Assembly (NCBI GenBank): GCA_024277285.1
Contig: JAJRVM010000199.1
Span: 1 to 55,998, forward strand
Length of the DNA stretch: 55,998 bases
Direction: 5' to 3'
Source of the DNA: Planctomycetota bacterium
GTDB lineage: Bacteria > Planctomycetota > Planctomycetia > Pirellulales > Pirellulaceae
The notes beneath the pieces are model-generated. The model saw only the letters and a list, made by a program, of their open reading frames with translations. It was not told the DNA's origin and did no database searches. How positions within the stretch are numbered: position 1 is the first letter of the stretch; each line of letters begins with the position of its first letter. Position numbers and translations under genes: made by a program. This document shows, one piece after another, positions 1-9,071 of this stretch.

Positions 1-203
1 ACTAAGATCGAAACGAACACCACGGCCATCCAACTGAGCAACATGACGGCCGCGTTCGGAACCACCTCGCCTTGCTCGTTCCAGACACCGCTGGCACCGA
101 GAATCAATCCGGCGAGCCAGAAAAACGGATGGATGCGAACGTGAAATCCCAAGCAAGTGAAGTTGACGTCATAGTCGGTACGTTGAGGCTCCATCGAAAA
201 CAT
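1..203 (-). CDS. Site-2 protease family (M50) membrane protein, N-terminal part only
   Basis: The reverse strand opens with an ATG at 203 (a second in-frame ATG lies at 194) and stays open to the window edge, giving 67 residues; the C-terminus lies outside. The visible part has a short polar start, then 'FHVRIHPFFWLAGLILG' followed by a second hydrophobic segment ending 'MAVVFVSILV'. Planctomycete M50 site-2 proteases commonly begin this way, the second helix normally running straight into the zinc-binding HExxH motif, which would fall just beyond base 1. The family cleaves substrates inside the membrane. The assignment rests on this N-terminal pattern only because the catalytic motif is not visible. 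Confidence 0.6.
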   Translation of the reverse strand, partial: MFSMEPQRTDYDVNFTCLGFHVRIHPFFWLAGLILGASGVWNEQGEVVPNAAVMLLSWMAVVFVSIL

Positions 204-633
204 GTTTCGCTCCGCCAAGGGGGGTTATGGTCGCGCTGCTTCTGGTTACGGCCCGATGATTGTGACCCCAGGTAAACGGTCCGGAAAACGTGCCACACTC
301 TTGGCCTGACTGCGGCAACCTCGGGTGCAAGTAATGCTTGGCAAGTGTCGCAGGTTACCGTGTCGCCACGTGGTTGAATCGTTCCAAAACCGGTGGTTTC
401 GCATTCGGCTGCCCAGTGTTCCTACCAGGTTCTTGCCCGTCTCTGCGGTCCTGGAAGCGCGCGCATCGAGGATTTCGAGCGCTGACGCTGGAATTCTAGT
501 GGATTTCCCCCACGCGGTCACCATCGACCCCGGATTGCGGTCCCTGATTTTCAAGTGGGATGTCTCTTGGCTATACTACGCAATTGTTGAAATTCACGAC
601 CCGTGTTTGAGAGCGTCTGAAAGGTCTGTTGAT
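204..633. other. Divergent intergenic region between the M50 protein and the symporter
   Basis: About 430 bases without a convincing gene. The symporter frame is open upstream to 325 but the extra residues are Arg/Ser-rich and do not resemble a transporter N-terminus. A possible -10 (TATACT, 572-577) lies about 57 bases before the symporter ATG without a good -35. An AAAGG at 620-624 is the likely ribosome-binding site of the symporter. Confidence 0.5.
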
Positions 634-2697
634 ATGGAATTCGTTGGGCCCATCGATATTCTCGTTTTCTTGGGGTTCATTGCCGCCGTTCTGTTCATCG
701 GCTTGTGGATGAGCAAGGGAGAGGAGCCCGACAGTGCGCATGGCGCTCAAGACTACTTTCTCGCCGGTCGTGGACTTACGTGGTGGCTGGTCGGTTTTTC
801 CCTGATCGCCGCGAATATTTCGACAGAACAATTCGTGGGTATGAGTGGCCAGGCAGCCGACTGGCTGGGTATGGCCATCGCCAGTTACGAGTGGATGGCG
901 GCGGTCACGCTGGTGGTGGTTGCGTTTGTCTTTCTGCCGACCTTCCTACGCAGCGGCATTTACACGATCCCCGAGTTTCTCGAATACCGTTACAACGCCT
1001 TCGCGCGCTTGATGATGGCCGTTATTACCCTGATTATCCTGGTCGGCGTGCCGACGGCATCGGTCATCTTTTCGGGTGCCAAGGTGATCACCGGCAACTT
1101 TCAGGGCCTGACGCTGCTTGGGTTGGATTTCGGCAATATTACGGTCGGTTGCTACATCATTGGCATTCTGGGTGCGGTCTATGTGTTTGTCGGCGGCCTG
1201 AAGGCGTGTGCCTGGGCCGATCTGCTGCAAGGCTCGGCGTTGATCATTGGTGGGATCGTGATTGCGTTCTTTGCCATGAAGACGTTGGCGGATGCCGATC
1301 CCAACGAGCTGATCAAGACCGCGCGTAACGACGAAGTGACGGTCGAGAGCTTGGCAGATGCCGGTGCGGTGCAGCGTTTCTGGGATCTTAACGAAGGTGA
1401 ATTGCCCAGAGGTAAGACGCACATGGTCCGGCCTTGGGACGATTCCAAAATTCCCTGGACGGCGCTGGTGGTTGGGCTCTGGATCCCGAATTTCTTCTAT
1501 TGGGGTTTGAATCAATACATCACGCAACGCACACTTGGGTCGAAATCACTGGCCGAGGGGCAGAAGGGGGTCGTGTTTGCCGCATTCCTCAAGCTGATTA
1601 TTCCCTTCATTGTGGTGATCCCTGGTATTCTCGCATTCAATCTCTTTAACGGCGAGTTGAAGGATGATGCGACCAATCGCAATGCGCTGATCCTTGCCGA
1701 GAAGACACCCGAGCTATACACCGGACTCTCGGACAGCATGAAGCCAGATCGCAACGATAAGTGGAACAAGGCCAAGGTCGATAAGATCGATGAACTGCTC
1801 AAAAAGGGAGCCGTCGCTAGTGAAAAGACGCCCTTGTACAAATTCAACGATGCGTTTGCGGAAGTCCACACCAAGGCCGACTTGCTGGCGATCGTCAACT
1901 ACAACCAAAAGCAAGTGGGAAGCAAGCTCTCGTTGGATAAGACGTTGGCCGAAAACCCGATAGAAGCTGACTTGGCCGCCTTCAGTCTTAGCTTCACTGA
2001 GGCTGCGGAAAAGCAGTTGGGCAAGAAGGTGAGTGTCGACGAACTGGTGGCGCACGACTATGACAACGCGTTTCCCACGTTGATTCGGCGTCTGTTGCCC
2101 GTCGGCGTCGGGATCAAGGGGTTTGTCCTGGCCGCGATCTTCGGTGCCGTGATCAGTTCACTCGCCTCGATGCTTAATTCGGCTTCGACCATCGCCACCA
2201 TGGATATCTACCGAGCGATTCACCCGAAGGCTCAACAATACACGCTGGTTTCGGTCGGTCGTGTGTTTGTCGTTGTGTTTGTGCTGATCGCGATGGGGAT
2301 CGCTCCCTTCCTGGGGCATCCCGGGTTCGGCGGGATTTTCAACTTCATTCAGGAATTCCAGGGGTTCATGTCACCTGGGGTCCTGGCGATCTTCCTGTTT
2401 GGTCTGTTGGTGCATCGAGCCCCTCGCATCATTGGCACCGTTGGCCTGCTCCTGAACCCGATCCTTTACGGTATCCTCTTCATCTGGGCGCCGGAAATCG
2501 CCTTCCTTAACCGCATGGCATATTGCTTCTTCGCGGTGATCGCCGTGTTGACGGTCATTACGATTGTCAAACCACTCGATAGGCCGGTCGATCTGCCCGT
2601 CAATAAGGACATGGACCTGAAGACGTCGCGCGGTGCGTTCGCGGCTGGCATCGTCGTCGTCTGCCTTACCGTCGTTCTTTACATCGTGTTCTGGTAA
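634..2697 (+). CDS. Sodium/solute symporter (SSS, SLC5-type)
   Basis: A 687-residue multi-spanning membrane protein. It begins 'MEFVGPIDILVFLGF' and shows the alternation of hydrophobic helices and the 'LAGRGLTWWLVGFSLIAAN' and 'GMSGQA' motifs of the sodium:solute symporter family, which imports sugars or other small solutes with Na+. A second conserved block, 'FGAVISSLASMLNSASTIAT', lies near residues 505-525. Unusually, residues about 338-488 form a charged, helical, non-membrane insertion between two transmembrane helices, far longer than in typical SGLT-like carriers. The start at 634 is chosen because it begins directly at the first helix and has AAAGG ten bases upstream. The substrate cannot be read from sequence. 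Confidence 0.9.
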   Translation: MEFVGPIDILVFLGFIAAVLFIGLWMSKGEEPDSAHGAQDYFLAGRGLTWWLVGFSLIAANISTEQFVGMSGQAADWLGMAIASYEWMAAVTLVVVAFVFLPTFLRSGIYTIPEFLEYRYNAFARLMMAVITLIILVGVPTASVIFSGAKVITGNFQGLTLLGLDFGNITVGCYIIGILGAVYVFVGGLKACAWADLLQGSALIIGGIVIAFFAMKTLADADPNELIKTARNDEVTVESLADAGAVQRFWDLNEGELPRGKTHMVRPWDDSKIPWTALVVGLWIPNFFYWGLNQYITQRTLGSKSLAEGQKGVVFAAFLKLIIPFIVVIPGILAFNLFNGELKDDATNRNALILAEKTPELYTGLSDSMKPDRNDKWNKAKVDKIDELLKKGAVASEKTPLYKFNDAFAEVHTKADLLAIVNYNQKQVGSKLSLDKTLAENPIEADLAAFSLSFTEAAEKQLGKKVSVDELVAHDYDNAFPTLIRRLLPVGVGIKGFVLAAIFGAVISSLASMLNSASTIATMDIYRAIHPKAQQYTLVSVGRVFVVVFVLIAMGIAPFLGHPGFGGIFNFIQEFQGFMSPGVLAIFLFGLLVHRAPRIIGTVGLLLNPILYGILFIWAPEIAFLNRMAYCFFAVIAVLTVITIVKPLDRPVDLPVNKDMDLKTSRGAFAAGIVVVCLTVVLYIVFW

Positions 2698-2943
2698 AGC
2701 CATTCCCGAGCCGAACGTGTCTTACGGCCGGTTCACCGTCCCGCTTTCGCGCCATCGTGCACGATTTCCAGCCACTTGCTGATTGTTTGCTAGAATGAAC
2801 CCATTGCGGGTATATTGCGTCAGCTACACGTCGGGCAAGGCTGGATTTCCATCGCAGTGCGATACGAAGAGGTGCGAAGATGAAGATGTTGTCAGTTTTC
2901 TGTTTGAGTAGGGTGCCAAAGGTGGTCATCGCGTCGAGCGTAG

Positions 2944-3603
2944 TCAGTTGCTTCGGGGCTTGTTGCGCTTCGACGTTGGTGGATGCTTCGACTCGGCGCC
3001 CTTGCCGTTGGATTTAGCAGGAATGAACTTCAGCGAGACCGAGTTAATGCAGAAACGCTGGCCGGTTGGCGTCTGTGGGGCATCGTTGAAGATATGTCCC
3101 AGGTGTGATCCGCAGCGTGTGCAGGTGACCTCCGTACGTACCATGCCGAGTGAGAAATCGGATGTCATCTTGATGCGATCGCCAGCCAGCGAGGCATAGA
3201 AGGCTGGCCACCCGCAGCCGGAATTGAATTTTGTATTGGACGCAAACAGCTCCTGACCACATGCCGCACAGGCATAGGTGCCTGGCTTGAAGTGCTTATC
3301 GTACTTGTTTCGGAACGGTTTCTCGGTCCCCTTCTTGCGGAGCACTCGAAACTCGTCGCGCGTGAGAATCTTGCGCCACTCCTTGTCCGTGTGGACGATC
3401 TGCTCGGTTTTCTGTTTCTTGGACTTCTGTTTCCCGGACCTTTGCGCCGAACTCTTGTGGGACGCGGGGGATTCGCGTTGACGTTGTTTGGCAGCGTCTT
3501 TGGTTTCCGCTTGTGTAGCCTTCTGCCTGCTCTGCGCAACCAGAAGCCCGGCGCTCAAGAACAATACGGCCAAGACCAAGAAAGTCGTTCGGGGGGATTT
3601 CAT
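2944..3603 (-). CDS. msrB: Exported peptide-methionine (R)-S-oxide reductase MsrB
   Basis: A 219-residue protein that reduces methionine-R-sulfoxide in proteins. Residues 1-24 are a signal peptide, 25-70 a Lys/Gln/Ser-rich linker, and about 73-197 the MsrB fold. Zinc ligands are Cys112/Cys115 ('CAAC') and Cys161/Cys164 ('CTRC'). The 'SGCGWPAF' block is at 128-135, the 'HLGHIF' block at 167-172 and the catalytic cysteine is Cys185 in 'RFCINS'. The signal peptide places it in the periplasm or on the surface, where it would repair oxidised exported proteins. The C-terminal 20 residues are a basic tail. It stands alone, facing the symporter gene convergently. Confidence 0.95.
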   Translation of the reverse strand: MKSPRTTFLVLAVLFLSAGLLVAQSRQKATQAETKDAAKQRQRESPASHKSSAQRSGKQKSKKQKTEQIVHTDKEWRKILTRDEFRVLRKKGTEKPFRNKYDKHFKPGTYACAACGQELFASNTKFNSGCGWPAFYASLAGDRIKMTSDFSLGMVRTEVTCTRCGSHLGHIFNDAPQTPTGQRFCINSVSLKFIPAKSNGKGAESKHPPTSKRNKPRSN

Positions 3604-4321
3604 AATTCGCCCTCAAGCAGGATGGTTGCCAGTGTCGAGTTGCCCGTGTCGAGTTGCCCGTGTCGAGTTGCCCGTGTCGAGTTGCCCGTGTCGAGTTGCC
3701 CGTGTCGAGTTGCCCGTTTCTGCCGATCGATCGATTTGCCAACGGCTAGACGCCCAAAAAGAAACGGTGTCAAAGTATACTCTTCAGTTGCACAAAACGC
3801 CGTGGCAATTGACCGAAGATTCGTCATGATTGGAGCGTTGTGTGCAGCTGATTTCTCTGTGATCTCAGTGCTCTCTGTGGCCCAAAAGGACTGGCCGCGG
3901 AGCTCCCAAGGCGGCAGGGCCGCCAACCAATGACGAGCTACCGCTCGGACGCCATTGACCCGCTCCCGTTGGTCGCTGGAATTTGCGCAACAAAACAGGT
4001 CTATTATCCTAAGTGTATCTAAGTGGCACAAAGGCCACGGAGGATCATGCGGGCCGGACGATTGCGATGCGAGTTACACTGTATTCTTGAAGCGCTGGAG
4101 TCTATAGTCTATTCCTAACATGAAACGGCTGGACGGCAACACCCACTTTGGGGGTGGTTGCCTGCCTGTCGGGCAGTTTGGGTTCGTATTCTCAATCGTA
4201 ATCCCTGTCGCCGCGTTGGCGGCTCCGAGCCTTGATCGGACCTCCGTTCCATGGGCTCACGTTTGGGTTGCCAAGAAGTCGACCATCTTGGGCCATCTCA
4301 AAACACGTTCCGAGATTGATC
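3604..4321. other. Long intergenic region with tandem array, no gene
   Basis: About 720 bases upstream of msrB (minus) and of the deoxyribosyltransferase-like gene (plus). It holds the 14-bp tandem array at 3633-3716 and a GC-rich patch around 3895-3930 with inverted GGCGGC/GCCGCC segments. Open frames here are low-complexity products of the array or lack family features. I see no RNA gene. Confidence 0.5.
3633..3716. repeat. Tandem array, 14-bp unit x 6, perfect
   Basis: Six exact head-to-tail copies of TGTCGAGTTGCCCG run from 3633 to 3716, preceded by a partial copy (GTTGCCAG). The array begins 30 bases upstream of the msrB start codon, so it lies in that gene's leader or promoter region. 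The unit is not a multiple of three and is not a convincing coding repeat. There are no spacers, so it is not CRISPR. Confidence 0.95.
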
Positions 4322-4771
4322 ATGCGTTTTTTTATTGCCGGCATCATGCAAGGTTCGCATTTGGGCGAAGTGTTGCATCATCAGGGGTATCGTGACCAGC
4401 TGAAGCAATTGCTGGCCGAGCATTTCCCCGATGCCGATGTTTATGACCCGCTGGCAGATCACCAGGACTCGTTAGAATACGATGACGAGCAGGGAAAGCG
4501 AGTGTTTCTGGGGCACAATCGGATGTGTGGCGAGGTTGATGTGGTGATCGCGTTTGTGCCCGAGGCGTCGATGGGTACCGCGATCGAGATGTGGGAAGCG
4601 TACCGGCAGGGCCGAGTTGTGCTGACCATTAGTCCCCTGGTGCACAATTGGGTGGTGCGGTTTTGCAGTCGTCACGTGTTTGCTGACGTTGACGCGCTGG
4701 CGACGGCGTTGCGTGATGGTGATTTACGACAACGTCTGGCGCAGTGGTGTCACCGGCGCGATGAAGTATGA
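4322..4771 (+). CDS. Nucleoside 2-deoxyribosyltransferase-like protein
   Basis: A 149-residue cytosolic protein. It begins 'MRFFIAGIMQGS', typical of the first beta strand and loop of the nucleoside 2-deoxyribosyltransferase fold. It also has a VDVVIAFVP strand followed by 'EASMGTAIEMWEAY' at residues 81-94, where Glu89 matches the family's catalytic glutamate in the (S)xGTxxE motif. The family exchanges or hydrolyses bases on 2'-deoxynucleosides; many members are salvage enzymes and others have unknown nucleotide-related roles. The frame is open upstream to 4232, but those 30 residues are unlike the family and the ATG at 4322 falls exactly at the domain start. It appears to be monocistronic. 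Confidence 0.75.
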   Translation: MRFFIAGIMQGSHLGEVLHHQGYRDQLKQLLAEHFPDADVYDPLADHQDSLEYDDEQGKRVFLGHNRMCGEVDVVIAFVPEASMGTAIEMWEAYRQGRVVLTISPLVHNWVVRFCSRHVFADVDALATALRDGDLRQRLAQWCHRRDEV

Positions 4772-4900
4772 TGGTGGCGAGCGGTTCTTGAGCCCGCTGC
4801 TGTGTGCAGAATACGAGTGACGGCGCATCGGGCGCCTGAGGGGGGGCGCCTGAGGGGGGCGACGTGGCGGCAGGCGAAGTACGTACAGCGATGCCATTCC

Positions 4901-4940
4901 TCTTTTCTTGCCTGTCATTTTCTTTGCCCTCAAGAGAGAA
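4901..4940 (+). repeat. Dispersed repeat, copy A (CATTTTCTTTGCCCT family)
   Basis: The core GTCATTTTCTTTGCCCTC and its flanks recur at 26225-26265 in the same orientation, with a GAGAAC-type end, and in inverted form at 26401-26438. Copy A lies in the gap before rlmN, followed by AGAGAGAACGA. The function is unknown. Confidence 0.75.
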
Positions 4941-5035
4941 CGACCCGAACGGTTTCCACATTGTAACGGCAGAGAAGTCAGAAAAACCACAAGCAGAAAA
5001 CGTATGAGCAGAAGAACGACGTTGGGACTTGCCAC

Positions 5036-6079
5036 ATGAAACATCTGCTGGAATTGAATGACGCGGCGCTTGTCCAATGGCTTGCTGAGCATGGTTATCC
5101 GGCATACCGCGCGCAGCAGATCAAGCAGTGGGTTTTTCGCGGGCGTGCCGCCACGTTCGATGCCATGAGCAGCTTGCCCAAGAAGCTACGAACTGAATTG
5201 GCCGAGGGCTTTCAGGTTTCGTCGTTGCACCTTGCAATGACTCGCCGTGCCGACGACGGCACGGAGAAGCTGTTGCTCGAGCATGCCGATGGTGGCCGAA
5301 TTGAGTGTGTGTTATTGCGGGACCAACAGCGCCGTTCGGTCTGCGTTAGCACGCAAGTGGGCTGTGCCATGGGGTGCGTGTTTTGTGCCAGCGGGTTGCT
5401 TGGGGTCCAACGCAACCTGACCGCCGCGGAGATTATCGAGCAAACGTTGCACTTGCAGCGTCTGTTGGTGGAGGACGAGCGTTTGAGTCATGTTGTGGTG
5501 ATGGGGATGGGGGAACCGCTTGCCAACCTGGATCATACGTTGGCTGCGTTGGACCAGATTTCCGCCGAAAGTGGTTTGGGGATCAGCACGCGCCGCATCA
5601 CGATTTCGACCGTCGGCATTCCTGGGGCCATGCGTCGTTTGGCCCGACACGATCGTCACTATCACTTGGCCGTCTCGCTACACGCTCCCAACGACCCGTT
5701 GCGTAACGAATTAGTACCGATCAATCGCAAGACCGGGTTGCAGGATGTCCTGCGTGCGGCAGACGAGTACTTTGCGGCATCCGGGCGGCGGTTGACCTAC
5801 GAGTATGTATTGCTTGCGGGGGTCAACGATCGAGCGCAGCATGCTCGGCAGTTGGCCAGTTTGTTGCGTGGTCGTGCCGCCATGCTCAACGTCATACCTT
5901 ACAATCCCGTCGCCGGCCTGCCTTATCGAACTCCCTCCGATGGCTCGATTCGTCGATTTCGGGATCTACTGCAGGAGAGTGGCGTGAATGTGCAATTTCG
6001 GGAGAAGAAAGGCGAATCGATTGATGCGGCGTGCGGCCAATTGCGTCGATCTCATCAAGACCCAGCCGTTGATGCCTGA
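5036..6079 (+). CDS. rlmN: 23S rRNA (adenine2503-C2)-methyltransferase RlmN
   Basis: A 347-residue radical-SAM methyltransferase that methylates A2503 of 23S rRNA and A37 of some tRNAs. The radical-SAM cluster motif CxxxCxxC is Cys110, Cys114 and Cys117 ('GCAMGCVFCASG'). Cys103 and Cys333 ('DAACGQL') match the two cysteines that carry and release the methyl intermediate. The 'MGMGEPLANLD' block and the N-terminal RlmN helical domain ('RAQQIKQWVF') are present. Length and all key residues are normal, so it should be active. The gene is flanked by gaps and looks monocistronic. Confidence 0.96.
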   Translation: MKHLLELNDAALVQWLAEHGYPAYRAQQIKQWVFRGRAATFDAMSSLPKKLRTELAEGFQVSSLHLAMTRRADDGTEKLLLEHADGGRIECVLLRDQQRRSVCVSTQVGCAMGCVFCASGLLGVQRNLTAAEIIEQTLHLQRLLVEDERLSHVVVMGMGEPLANLDHTLAALDQISAESGLGISTRRITISTVGIPGAMRRLARHDRHYHLAVSLHAPNDPLRNELVPINRKTGLQDVLRAADEYFAASGRRLTYEYVLLAGVNDRAQHARQLASLLRGRAAMLNVIPYNPVAGLPYRTPSDGSIRRFRDLLQESGVNVQFREKKGESIDAACGQLRRSHQDPAVDA

Positions 6080-6495
6080 GGGCATGATCGGACGATTTAG
6101 TGCCGCACGGTGTCAGATGTGCACGCCGTGTTCGTACGATCTGTGCCGAACTAGCACATCGGTCTCTTCTTCTGTGCACGAAGCGCAAGAGGCATCATTT
6201 TGGCAAGAAACAGGTGCCGGCGCAGCTGACGGAGAGGCGGCGCGCGGCAAAAACTGGCATGTGCCAGCGGTCCCTTGGCCCGGCATCGGGGTTAGATATC
6301 CCATGAATTCACGCTCCTGGCGGTGTTGCGGTCTGGCGAACGACGCGAATCTTGCCGACGTCAGGGCGTGGGGGAGACGTAGAATATTTGGGCTGCGGGA
6401 CTTAAACTGAAGTATTGCATCACTGACCAAGTGCACGGCATCCAAAAGGACGCATCGGGGATGCTGAAAAAACGCCTCAGGGTAAGGAACCGCGA
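6080..6495. other. Intergenic region upstream of the ECF sigma operon
   Basis: About 416 bases with no convincing gene in either direction and no clear terminator after rlmN. AAGGA at 6484-6488 is the ribosome-binding site of the downstream TTG-started sigma factor gene. I did not find a recognisable ECF-type (GGAAC/GTC) promoter. Confidence 0.4.
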
Positions 6496-7152
6496 TTGCC
6501 CCTCAACGATACAACGGCGCCGAACTATGAGCTCCGCGATCCGGACGTGCGGCTGATGCTGCAAGTGCGCGATGACAACGCGGCGGCTTTTGAGGAGTTG
6601 GTGCTGCGCTATCAAGGCCGTTTGACGGCGGTCCTTGAACAGCTAGTGCAGAAGCGGGATTTGGCAGAGGACTTGGCTCAGGAGGTGTTCCTACGTGTCT
6701 TTCGGGCGCGCAAGACTTACCAACCCGGCGCGAAGTTCTCCACGTGGCTTTTCACCATCGCCAATAACGTCGCCAGCAACGCGCTGCGCTCGTTGGCACG
6801 TCGCCGCGAAGTGAATCTATCGCCGCGCGAGAATCGGGACAACGGACCAACACCGCTTGATCAGATGGCGTTGGATGCGAGTGGCTTGATGCCGACGCGT
6901 CAGCTGGACCGTTCGGAGCGCGCCGAGATTGTGCAACAGGCGATCCAATTGCTGAGTGACCGACAACGTTTGGCGCTGTTGCTGTCGAAGTTCGAGGGGA
7001 TGAGTTATGCCGAAATTGGTGAGACGATGGAGTTGACATCGCAAGCGGTCAAGTCCTTGCTTTCGCGGGCACGAGTGAATTTGCGTACGGCTTTGGAGCC
7101 GTACATGAAAGAAGGTGTTTTGCCCGGTGCGAATCGGGATGAAACGCCGTGA
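6496..7152 (+). CDS. ECF-type RNA polymerase sigma-70 factor
   Basis: A 218-residue sigma factor with region 2 at about residues 25-95 ('DLAEDLAQEVFLRVFRAR', 'FSTWLFTIANNVASN') and region 4 at about 150-200 ('LSDRQRLALLLSKFEGMSY', then the helix-turn-helix 'ETMELTSQAVKSLLSRAR'). The absence of regions 1 and 3 marks it as an extracytoplasmic-function type. The start is a TTG with AAGGA eight bases upstream. It is followed by a membrane anti-sigma factor and an exported protein, so it probably controls an envelope response and is held inactive at the membrane by its neighbour. Confidence 0.92.
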   Translation: MPLNDTTAPNYELRDPDVRLMLQVRDDNAAAFEELVLRYQGRLTAVLEQLVQKRDLAEDLAQEVFLRVFRARKTYQPGAKFSTWLFTIANNVASNALRSLARRREVNLSPRENRDNGPTPLDQMALDASGLMPTRQLDRSERAEIVQQAIQLLSDRQRLALLLSKFEGMSYAEIGETMELTSQAVKSLLSRARVNLRTALEPYMKEGVLPGANRDETP

Positions 7153-7269
7153 TTGCTTGGGACGTTGGATTGCGATTGGCGCGCGTCGCACGTGGTGCGG
7201 TGCGAGCCGTTTTGGGATGCTGCCGGCCGGCAAAGTTGGTGGAACGTTTATTTTGCAGTGGTTGTTGCG

Positions 7270-7776
7270 ATGACTGAAGTTAGCTCCTACAACGCGGAAG
7301 ACGGATCGTACGATCAGCTGGTGGCTTATCTCGATGGCGAACTCGATGCCGAGGGGTCCCTGAAGGTCGAGCGACGTTTGGCCGAGGATGAGAGTTTTCG
7401 ACGCGAATTGCGGCAGTTGCAAAGCGCGTGGGATATGCTCGACGCGCTGCCGAAAGCAGAAGTCAGCGATTCGTTTGCGCAGACAACTGTCGAAATGGTG
7501 GCGCTGTCGGCCGAACGCGACCTGGAAGAACAACACGAATCGACTCAACGCAAGAAGCAATGGGCGTGGTGGCTCGGCGGCGGCGGGCTGGCCGTGGTCG
7601 TGCTGGCCAGTTTCTGGCTGAGTTCGCTGGTGTTGGCGCGCCCCAATGAGCAATTAGTCCGAGATTTGCCCGTCATCGAGGATGTTGATCTCTATCGTTA
7701 TGCGGATAGCGTCGATTTTCTGAAGCAGTTGGAGCAGTCAGGACTGTTCGACGAGGAGGTGGAAGATGGCCTGTAA
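7270..7776 (+). CDS. Membrane anti-sigma factor (non-zinc type)
   Basis: A 168-residue single-pass membrane protein. Residues 1-90 form the cytosolic part ('YDQLVAYLDGELDAEG'), which matches the anti-sigma N-terminal pattern but lacks the HxxxCxxC zinc motif. A transmembrane helix follows at about residues 100-122 ('WWLGGGGLAVVVLASFWL'), then a short outer tail. It starts 117 bases after the sigma gene; the frame is open across that gap but the upstream residues are unlike the family, and ATG 7270 is the first good start. Position and topology argue that it sequesters the upstream sigma factor. Its final codons overlap the next gene by 11 bases. Confidence 0.8.
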   Translation: MTEVSSYNAEDGSYDQLVAYLDGELDAEGSLKVERRLAEDESFRRELRQLQSAWDMLDALPKAEVSDSFAQTTVEMVALSAERDLEEQHESTQRKKQWAWWLGGGGLAVVVLASFWLSSLVLARPNEQLVRDLPVIEDVDLYRYADSVDFLKQLEQSGLFDEEVEDGL

Positions 7777-8980
7777 GGTGATGCTCATTTTCGGGCTGGC
7801 CGCCTTCGCTGTTGCCAATCTACCGCTGCGTGTGGTAGGGGCGGATGAATCGTTATCACAGCGGCGCGCCCGGCTCGAAAAGATGTCAGATGCCGAGAAG
7901 ACACGCTTGCTACGACAGAAGCGGCGTTTCGATGAACTGACGCCTGAGGAACAGCAGCACTATCGCAAACTGCATGAGTCGCTGGTGCAAGATCAACACT
8001 ACGATCAATTGCGCGGCACGCTGCAACGCTATGTGGACTGGCTCGGCACCTTGGCGCCGGTCGAACGAGCGAAGCTTTCCAAACTGCCGGCCGATCAACG
8101 GTTGGCTCGGATCAAAGAGCTAGTCGATGCGCAGGCCACCGAGCGGTTTCGGCAGATGGTTAGCAAAGTGATCAAGTCAAAGGAATTGCTCAGCCCTCAA
8201 TATCTGGAAGTGATCTGCGCCTGGACCGATAAGTTTCTGCTTGGCCACGTTGCCGAAATCCTGGCCACCATCCCCGACAACCGCCACACGGCGGAGATGA
8301 AAACGAATTTCAACCCGAATAAGCATATTCACCTGTTGCGGTTTTGCTATTTTCGACCCGAATCGCGACCGTTTCGTAGGCCCCCCGCCGAACCAAGGGC
8401 CACCTCATCCGACGCTTCACGCTCGGTCGGCAAGAGGGCTCGACAACCTCTTGCCGATGCGAACTCCAAGCCGGGGTTGACCCCGAAGGATCGCTTCGAT
8501 TTGTTGCCCAAACCAACTCCTGAGGACGAAGCGGAATTGGAAAAACGTGTCTCCCGTCAAGCCCGTGCCGTGCTCGAAAAAGCGACGAGCAATGCGGAAC
8601 GGTCGCAGATCATTCTGAATTGGATGCGCGCTGCCGCATTGAGCCGTATCATGCCAACGATCGGACCGCGTGAATTAGATCGATTTGTGCGCGAGTCGCT
8701 CAGTCGGGAAGAACGCGAACGGCTTGAGTCCATGCCGCGCGATCGCATGTATCACGAACTTCGGAAACTCTATTTTCGTAAACGCTTTGAACGTGGTCGG
8801 CGGGGCAGCCGGTCACGATCCGGTCCACGTCACTCAACAGACTCAGCGTCGTCGCGTGTTGGCCCGCTATCGCGTGAAGACCCATCGCGCGAAACCCCAG
8901 CTCTGAAAGGCCCAGCTGGCAAGAACTCACCTCTCAAAGAGCCAGCTCGCAAAGGGCCATCCGAATCGCTGGGGCAGTGA
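7766..8980 (+). CDS. Exported helical protein of the sigma/anti-sigma operon, function unknown
   Basis: A 404-residue protein with an N-terminal signal peptide ('MLIFGLAAFAVANLPLRVVGA'). Long stretches of charged amphipathic helix follow, with repeated 'SDAEKTRLLRQKRRFDELTPEEQ' type segments like those of DUF3106 and other periplasmic helical proteins. Residues about 195-250 and 350-404 are disordered, with the tail repeating short 'GP/KEPA' segments. It overlaps the anti-sigma gene by 11 bases, so the three genes are translationally linked. It may be the periplasmic partner or sensor of the system, but that is inferred only from context. Confidence 0.75.
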   Translation: MACKVMLIFGLAAFAVANLPLRVVGADESLSQRRARLEKMSDAEKTRLLRQKRRFDELTPEEQQHYRKLHESLVQDQHYDQLRGTLQRYVDWLGTLAPVERAKLSKLPADQRLARIKELVDAQATERFRQMVSKVIKSKELLSPQYLEVICAWTDKFLLGHVAEILATIPDNRHTAEMKTNFNPNKHIHLLRFCYFRPESRPFRRPPAEPRATSSDASRSVGKRARQPLADANSKPGLTPKDRFDLLPKPTPEDEAELEKRVSRQARAVLEKATSNAERSQIILNWMRAAALSRIMPTIGPRELDRFVRESLSREERERLESMPRDRMYHELRKLYFRKRFERGRRGSRSRSGPRHSTDSASSRVGPLSREDPSRETPALKGPAGKNSPLKEPARKGPSESLGQ

Positions 8981-9071
8981 AATCGCGTGCTGTTGGTTGT
9001 GCTCGAACGTCACGTTGGAATTCTGGCCGGGATCGAAAGACGCCAGGTGCTATAGGACGGGGCGGAACGAT

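Noticed and set aside
325..633. Open upstream extension of the symporter frame
   Set aside because: The residues are Arg/Ser-rich and non-membrane, and the ATG at 634 begins directly at the first helix with a plausible ribosome site.
3488..3829. Repetitive ORFs across the 14-bp array
   Set aside because: They merely translate the array in several frames on both strands and have no start context or family signal.
4830..4860. Duplicated GGCGCCTGAGGGGG segment
   Set aside because: Only two imperfect copies in a G-rich patch; too little to call a functional repeat.
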